DNA of 64,000 bases, taken from the NCBI GenBank assembly GCA_046350055.1, contig JAXMBC010000001.1, positions 3,906,001-3,970,000 on the forward strand, read 5' to 3'. The stretch is from JAEUIE01 sp046350055 (lineage in GTDB: Bacteria > Planctomycetota > Planctomycetia > Gemmatales > HRBIN36). Made by a program: the position numbers and the translations under genes. Shown here piece after piece: positions 60,307-64,000 of this stretch. The first letter of the stretch is position 1, and every line of letters begins with the position of its first letter. Below the pieces are notes generated by a model. It saw only the letters and a program-made list of their open reading frames with translations. It ran no database searches and was not told the DNA's origin.

Positions 60307-61200
60307 ATGCCCATTCGCTGGCACGGCGTCTTCCCCGCAATCACCACACCATTCAATGAAGATCTCAGTGTCGACTGGGCCTTCCTGCCCAGACATCTGA
60401 ACTGGCTTGTCGAAAATGGCTGCACAGGTATTGTCGCATTGGGCTCTCTAGGTGAAGGTGCAACTCTGGAAAAAGACGAGAAGGTCGCGATCCTGAAAGC
60501 CTGTGTTTCTGCAGTGGGTAGCAAGGTGCCAGTTGTTGCAGGTATTTCTTCTCTCAGTACCGCTGATGCTGTCAAGCTGGCCAAACAGTCTGCCGATGCG
60601 GGCTGTCAGGGGCTGATGGTGTTACCTCCCTATGTATACAGTTCCGACTGGAGAGAGATGAAGGCCCACGTCGGCGCGATTATCAAGGCAACGAATCTCT
60701 CCTGCATGCTCTACAACAACCCTATAGCCTACAAGACGGATTTCCTACCAGAACAGGTGGCGGAACTGTGTCAGGAGCATGACAATCTGCATGCCATCAA
60801 GGAGTCGAGTGCAGATGTACGCCGGGTGACTGCGCTGCGAGCTATTCTTAATGACCGTTTGCATTACTTTATGGGAGTGGATGATGCCCTGGTGGAAGGA
60901 GTGCATGCCGGGGCAACTGGCTGGATCGCCGGACTAGTCAATGCGTTTCCCAGGGAATCAGTGGTGCTCTTTAATAAGGCCATCAATGGCGAAGACACTA
61001 AGGCACTTTACGACTGGTTCCTGCCATTGCTCCGTTTGGATGTGGTAGTCAAGTTTGTTCAGCTGATTAAGCTCACCCAGGAAAAGGTAGGAATGGGATC
61101 TTCCCGGGTTCGTCCTCCACGTTTGCAAGTGACAGGAAACGAACTGGCAAACGCTGAGGCAATTATAAAGCACGCACTAACTCATCGGCCCAAGGTGTAA
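60307..61200 (+). CDS. Dihydrodipicolinate synthase/N-acetylneuraminate lyase family aldolase
   Basis: This 297-aa TIM-barrel class I aldolase has the GSLGEGATL stretch (the GTTGE(S/A) position of DapA), the Tyr in LYNNPIAYKTD, and the Schiff-base Lys in HAIKESSADVRR. The GSLGE variant and overall length point to a sugar-acid or 2-keto-3-deoxy acid aldolase rather than DapA itself, but the substrate is unassigned. The start is ATG at 60307, and an upstream GTG/TTG-rich extension from 60193 is rejected. A DUF4287/DUF5655 protein follows 1 bp later. Confidence 0.9.
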   Translation: MPIRWHGVFPAITTPFNEDLSVDWAFLPRHLNWLVENGCTGIVALGSLGEGATLEKDEKVAILKACVSAVGSKVPVVAGISSLSTADAVKLAKQSADAGCQGLMVLPPYVYSSDWREMKAHVGAIIKATNLSCMLYNNPIAYKTDFLPEQVAELCQEHDNLHAIKESSADVRRVTALRAILNDRLHYFMGVDDALVEGVHAGATGWIAGLVNAFPRESVVLFNKAINGEDTKALYDWFLPLLRLDVVVKFVQLIKLTQEKVGMGSSRVRPPRLQVTGNELANAEAIIKHALTHRPKV

Positions 61201-61201
61201 C

Positions 61202-61816
61202 ATGGCAAGAAAGAAGTCCATTTACACCCCTCATCCCAGCATCGCCATGACTATCAAGTGGGTGAAGGACTTGCCTGAAAAGACAGGCCGCTCGCTGGAG
61301 CATTGGGTGAGGTATATTCAGAAAAAGGGACCTGAAACTGTCGAATCCCGTCGCGACTGGCTCAAGACAGAACTCAAGCTAGGCACTAACACCGCAAGTT
61401 GGTTAGCTGACTACTCTGTCGGCAAAGGTCAGGAAGATCTCGATCCGAACGCCTACCTTGCCAAGGCAGAGGAATGGGTTGCGACAATGATAAAGAACAA
61501 GCCATTGCTGAAACCCTTGTATGACGAAGTACTCAAACGAGTATTTGCCCTTGGTAATGATGTGAAGGTCTCACCGTGCCAGACCATGGTGCCCTTCTAC
61601 CGCAACAACGTTTTTAGCAAGGCTACGTTCTCTACACAGTCCCGTCTCGATGTCGGCTTCTGTTTACGTGGAATACCGTTCACTACACGTCTCACCGATA
61701 CTGGTGGAACCGCAAAGAAAGACCGAATCACCCATAAAGTTGCAATTACAACACTTGATGATCTCGATGCTGAGTTCGATCGCTGGCTCTTAAAAGCCTA
61801 TGAAATGGATGCGTAA
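61202..61816 (+). CDS. DUF4287 / DUF5655 protein
   Basis: This 204-aa protein has two domains: an N-terminal DUF4287 helical region (RSLEHWVRYIQKKGPETVESRRDWLKTELKLG, about 28-62) and a C-terminal DUF5655 region (VKVSPCQTMVPFYRNNVFSK, about 120-140, then VGFCLRGIPFTTR). Both domains are conserved of unknown function, often found together in a two-domain protein. The ATG begins 1 bp after the aldolase stop, so it is probably co-transcribed, although a functional link is unproven. Confidence 0.88.
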   Translation: MARKKSIYTPHPSIAMTIKWVKDLPEKTGRSLEHWVRYIQKKGPETVESRRDWLKTELKLGTNTASWLADYSVGKGQEDLDPNAYLAKAEEWVATMIKNKPLLKPLYDEVLKRVFALGNDVKVSPCQTMVPFYRNNVFSKATFSTQSRLDVGFCLRGIPFTTRLTDTGGTAKKDRITHKVAITTLDDLDAEFDRWLLKAYEMDA

Positions 61817-61882
61817 CATCGGTCGACAATTTCTATAATTTCCCCATCCTGCCAACTACTCACGAGTACCAACGAGGCTCCC

Positions 61883-63352
61883 ATGCGACAACTCTTTTTT
61901 GTGGCTGCACTCCTCTCCGCCGGTTTGCTTACCTCCTACTCATTGGCGCAGCCTCCGGAGAAAAAGGAATCAGCGCCCGCCAAGACAGCGTCCAAGCCTG
62001 AGGTTGTCAAAGTAGAGAAAGGCAAATTCAGTGTGGAGGTAACAACCAAGGGTGTTCTCGAAGCGGAAGATATAGAAGAAGTTTCCATCAAGCTGGAAGC
62101 CTGGACTGGTATGACTGTTGTCAGCGCTGTTCCTCATGGGGCAACGGTCAAGAAGGGTGATACTCTTGTTAAGCTCGATATGGACAAGATCAACAAAGCA
62201 ATGAAGGAACTGGAGCTGGATAAGGAAACTGCAGCCCTCGCGTTTCTGCAAGCTGAGGAAGATTATAAAACTTCCCAGAAATTACTCCCCATGGATGAGG
62301 CTGCAGCCAAGCTCGCCTATGAAAATTCGCAGGAAGATTACAAGCGCTTTGTCGAGAGTGACATGCCTCTCCAGAAGCGCAATGCTGAATTCATGGGCAG
62401 GCAGGCAAAGAACTTCTTTGATTATGCCAGTGAAGAACTGAAGCAACTCGAGAAGATGTACAAGGCTGATGACATCAAGGAAGAAACCGAAGAAATCATC
62501 ATTCGTCGCCAACGTGACACGGTTGAAAACGCTCGCAACAACATGCTTAATTCTGAAAAGCGATCCAGCGATACTCTGAAGTACGATCTGCCTCGGCGTG
62601 AACACAGCATGAAGGAAGCCAATGAGCGCACCAAGATTAACTGGGAGAAGGCCCAGATCGTTACCAAGGCTCAGCGTCGGCAGAAAGAGCTTGCGTATGA
62701 AAAGACCAAACTGGATCGCGCCAAGGCTGTCGAAAAGTTTGACAACATGAAAGTCGACTACGACAAGATGAAGAACATCGTCGCTCCTGCCGATGGCATC
62801 GTCTACTACGGCAAAGCCACCAAGGGCAATTGGAATTCGTCAAGCATGGAAAGCAAGCTTGCACCCAAAGGGAGCCTTCCCAATGATGAAGTGTTCATGA
62901 CCATTGTTAAATCTAGAAAGCTGGCGGTACGTGGTACGGTGGACGAAAAAGATCGTCCCTTTTTGAAGGAAGGCGATGCACTCAAGGCCATTCCCACTGC
63001 ATCTCCTGATGTGCGACTGGCTGGTAAAATCGCCAATCTCGCAACAGTACCCCTGAGTGGCAGCTTTGAGTTTCGCGGTACGCTGAACGAGACCAGCGAA
63101 GAACTTGTCCCGGGAATGACTTGTTCGGTTAAGATCAAGGCGTACGTGAAAGACGCAGCGCTAACCGTTCCAGGTTCTGCAGTCAGTTATGATGACGATG
63201 CAGAGAGTTATGTTGTCTTTACACCGGGCGAAGGAGATGCCAAGCCGGCCAAGTTGAAAGTGAAAATCGGACGCCGATCCGGAGATAAAGTCGAAGTCCT
63301 GGAAGGCTTGACAGAGGGACAGCCAGTCCTGAAGGAGAAGCCAGCAAAGTAA
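61883..63352 (+). CDS. Secreted HlyD-like adaptor with long coiled coil
   Basis: This 489-aa exported protein has a signal peptide (MRQLFFVAALLSAGLLTSYSLAQ), a Lys-rich linker, split lipoyl-like halves (ISIKLEAWTGMTV..., then IVAPADGIVYYGKATKG), and an extremely charged coiled coil (about 100-310). A beta-barrel (GTVDEKDRPFLKEGD; LVPGMTCSVKIKAYV) and a C-terminal macA-like domain (KIGRRSGDKVEVLEGLTEGQPV) follow. No partner permease follows. It is convergent with the response-regulator gene through a terminator. It probably belongs to an ABC or RND-type assembly encoded elsewhere. Confidence 0.88.
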   Translation: MRQLFFVAALLSAGLLTSYSLAQPPEKKESAPAKTASKPEVVKVEKGKFSVEVTTKGVLEAEDIEEVSIKLEAWTGMTVVSAVPHGATVKKGDTLVKLDMDKINKAMKELELDKETAALAFLQAEEDYKTSQKLLPMDEAAAKLAYENSQEDYKRFVESDMPLQKRNAEFMGRQAKNFFDYASEELKQLEKMYKADDIKEETEEIIIRRQRDTVENARNNMLNSEKRSSDTLKYDLPRREHSMKEANERTKINWEKAQIVTKAQRRQKELAYEKTKLDRAKAVEKFDNMKVDYDKMKNIVAPADGIVYYGKATKGNWNSSSMESKLAPKGSLPNDEVFMTIVKSRKLAVRGTVDEKDRPFLKEGDALKAIPTASPDVRLAGKIANLATVPLSGSFEFRGTLNETSEELVPGMTCSVKIKAYVKDAALTVPGSAVSYDDDAESYVVFTPGEGDAKPAKLKVKIGRRSGDKVEVLEGLTEGQPVLKEKPAK

Positions 63353-63369
63353 TTGCAGAATAAACCTGG

Positions 63370-63427
63370 CAAGCCGGAATCGTTTGCAACAGCATACAGC
63401 TGTGCTGTTGCGGACAATTCCGGCTTG
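63370..63427. terminator. Nested bidirectional terminator structure
   Basis: Outer arms 63370-63380 and 63417-63427 (11 bp) enclose inner arms GCAACAGCA (63386-63394) and TGCTGTTGC (63403-63411), giving a two-level hairpin between convergent genes. There is no T-run but strong GC pairing. Confidence 0.7.
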
Positions 63428-63439
63428 TTGCGTTCTACC

Positions 63440-64000
63440 CTAAGGATTCTCTTTAAATCGATATCCCACGCCACGAACCGTTTCAATGAAATCGCCGGAA
63501 CTACCGAGTTTGCGTCGGAGTGATTTCACATGCACATCAATGGTGCGTTCCAGTACGATGGCACCATCGCCAATGGCACTGTCCATCAGATCGTGACGAG
63601 TAAATGCTCGGCCAGGCTGCCTGATCAAAGTTTCCAGCAAACGAAATTCCGTCGGAGTCAGTTCCAGAGTCGACGAGCCATGGAGTACTTTGTGACTGCG
63701 CTTGTCAATTTTGATCTTCCCAAAGGCCAGCACATCCGAATCAGCAACTTCAGGCTGTGATTTGCGACGCAGTAGAGCCTTGATACGCTGCAGGAGCACC
63801 TTGGTGCTGAAGGGCTTGGTGACGTAATCGTCTGCGCCAACTGCAAAACCCACGATCTGATCTGATTCTTCCGACTTCGATGTCAGCATCAAGACAGGAA
63901 TCGCCGACGTTTTAGCATTCGATTTGAGTTCCTTGCAGATATCCAGCCCACTCATGCCTGGCAGCATCAAATCGAGAATGACCAGATCCGGCAGTATGGT
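63440..64000 (-). CDS. OmpR/PhoB-type response regulator (5' truncated by window edge)
   Basis: 187 residues of the C-terminal part are visible. The receiver domain has the phospho-acceptor Asp in LVILDLMLPGMSGL, a conserved Thr/Ser and Lys in VLMLTSKSEESDQ and DYVTKPFS. The C-terminal winged-helix is PhoB-like: ELTPTEFRLLETLIRQPG, DVHVKSLRRKLG and GVGYRFKENP. The frame is open to base 64000, and homologues suggest about 40 N-terminal residues are missing. A sensor kinase, if adjacent, would be outside the window. Confidence 0.95.
   Translation of the reverse strand, partial: TILPDLVILDLMLPGMSGLDICKELKSNAKTSAIPVLMLTSKSEESDQIVGFAVGADDYVTKPFSTKVLLQRIKALLRRKSQPEVADSDVLAFGKIKIDKRSHKVLHGSSTLELTPTEFRLLETLIRQPGRAFTRHDLMDSAIGDGAIVLERTIDVHVKSLRRKLGSSGDFIETVRGVGYRFKENP

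Noticed and set aside
1..64000. tRNA, rRNA, CRISPR array or riboswitch
   Set aside because: No cloverleaf with a GGTTCRA-type T-loop, no regularly spaced short repeats with unique spacers, and no recognised riboswitch core were seen by eye. A covariance-model scan (Rfam/tRNAscan) would be decisive.

Overview
The window comes from a planctomycete, most likely a Gemmataceae relative. The evidence is family content, not a database search: TIGR03067- and TIGR03009-type secreted proteins, a PVC-type haem-binding dehydrogenase with HEAT repeats, a giant surface protein with the N-terminal LEDRLVPA motif, paired secreted PQQ-like beta-propellers, futalosine-pathway menaquinone synthesis (MqnD), and many short genes on both strands with modest operon structure. 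No tRNA, rRNA, CRISPR array or prophage was seen. The only clear mobile element is a group II intron at about 13.07-15.05 kb.

Layout. 0-3 kb: the 3' part of mqnD, a half-size ABC/SMC-like ATPase, rsgA and a TIGR03067 protein. 3.1-7.4 kb: a 1426-aa surface protein (kelch-like propeller, tandem cadherin/Ig-like repeats, FG-GAP repeats). 7.6-12.9 kb: M16 peptidase, PIG-L deacetylase, HIT protein, a divergent RNase HII homologue, a membrane protein and two coupled cysteine-cluster proteins. 12.9-15.6 kb: an inverted-repeat element, the group II intron and a gene-poor stretch with a degenerate direct repeat. 15.6-24.4 kb: lipoprotein, phospholipase-D-like protein, metG, a broken FAD-oxidoreductase remnant, tilS, an sdpR/sdpI pair, NHL lipoprotein, DEDDh exonuclease, PAS membrane protein, BFD ferredoxin-like protein and a TIGR03009 protein. 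24.6-26.5 kb: two secreted hydrolases. 26.7-33.3 kb: a MoxR-DUF58-BatA-like-VWA operon. 33.4-42.6 kb: an iodotyrosine-deiodinase-like flavoprotein, the PVC dehydrogenase, small secreted proteins and two PQQ-like propellers. 42.7-46.3 kb: a divergent GlgE-like / maltokinase pair. 46.3-52.7 kb: zinc-ribbon membrane protein, MDR dehydrogenase, HAD-IIA phosphatase, an ABC exporter pair and a galactose mutarotase. 52.8-59.0 kb: a tripartite RND efflux operon. 59.2-64 kb: zinc-ribbon peptide, upp, a DapA-family aldolase, a DUF4287/DUF5655 protein, a HlyD-like adaptor and a PhoB-type response regulator cut by the window end.

The most notable observation is the GlgE-family protein. The catalytic nucleophile Asp and acid/base Glu of the GH13_3 active site are both glycine (positions 391 and 420, with the canonical 29-residue spacing), while the third conserved Asp (478) remains. 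The divergently transcribed maltokinase keeps its kinase motifs. This points to a pseudoenzyme or a changed function in the maltose-1-phosphate pathway. Other points of interest are: inverted repeats that would bury the Shine-Dalgarno sequence of two genes; a deiodinase-like flavoprotein with the full E/Y/K substrate lid; a lone C-terminal half of an ABC ATPase; an RNase HII homologue with an altered active-site residue; and two copies of an AACCACAGAGACAC-type inverted repeat, one 52 bp from the intron.
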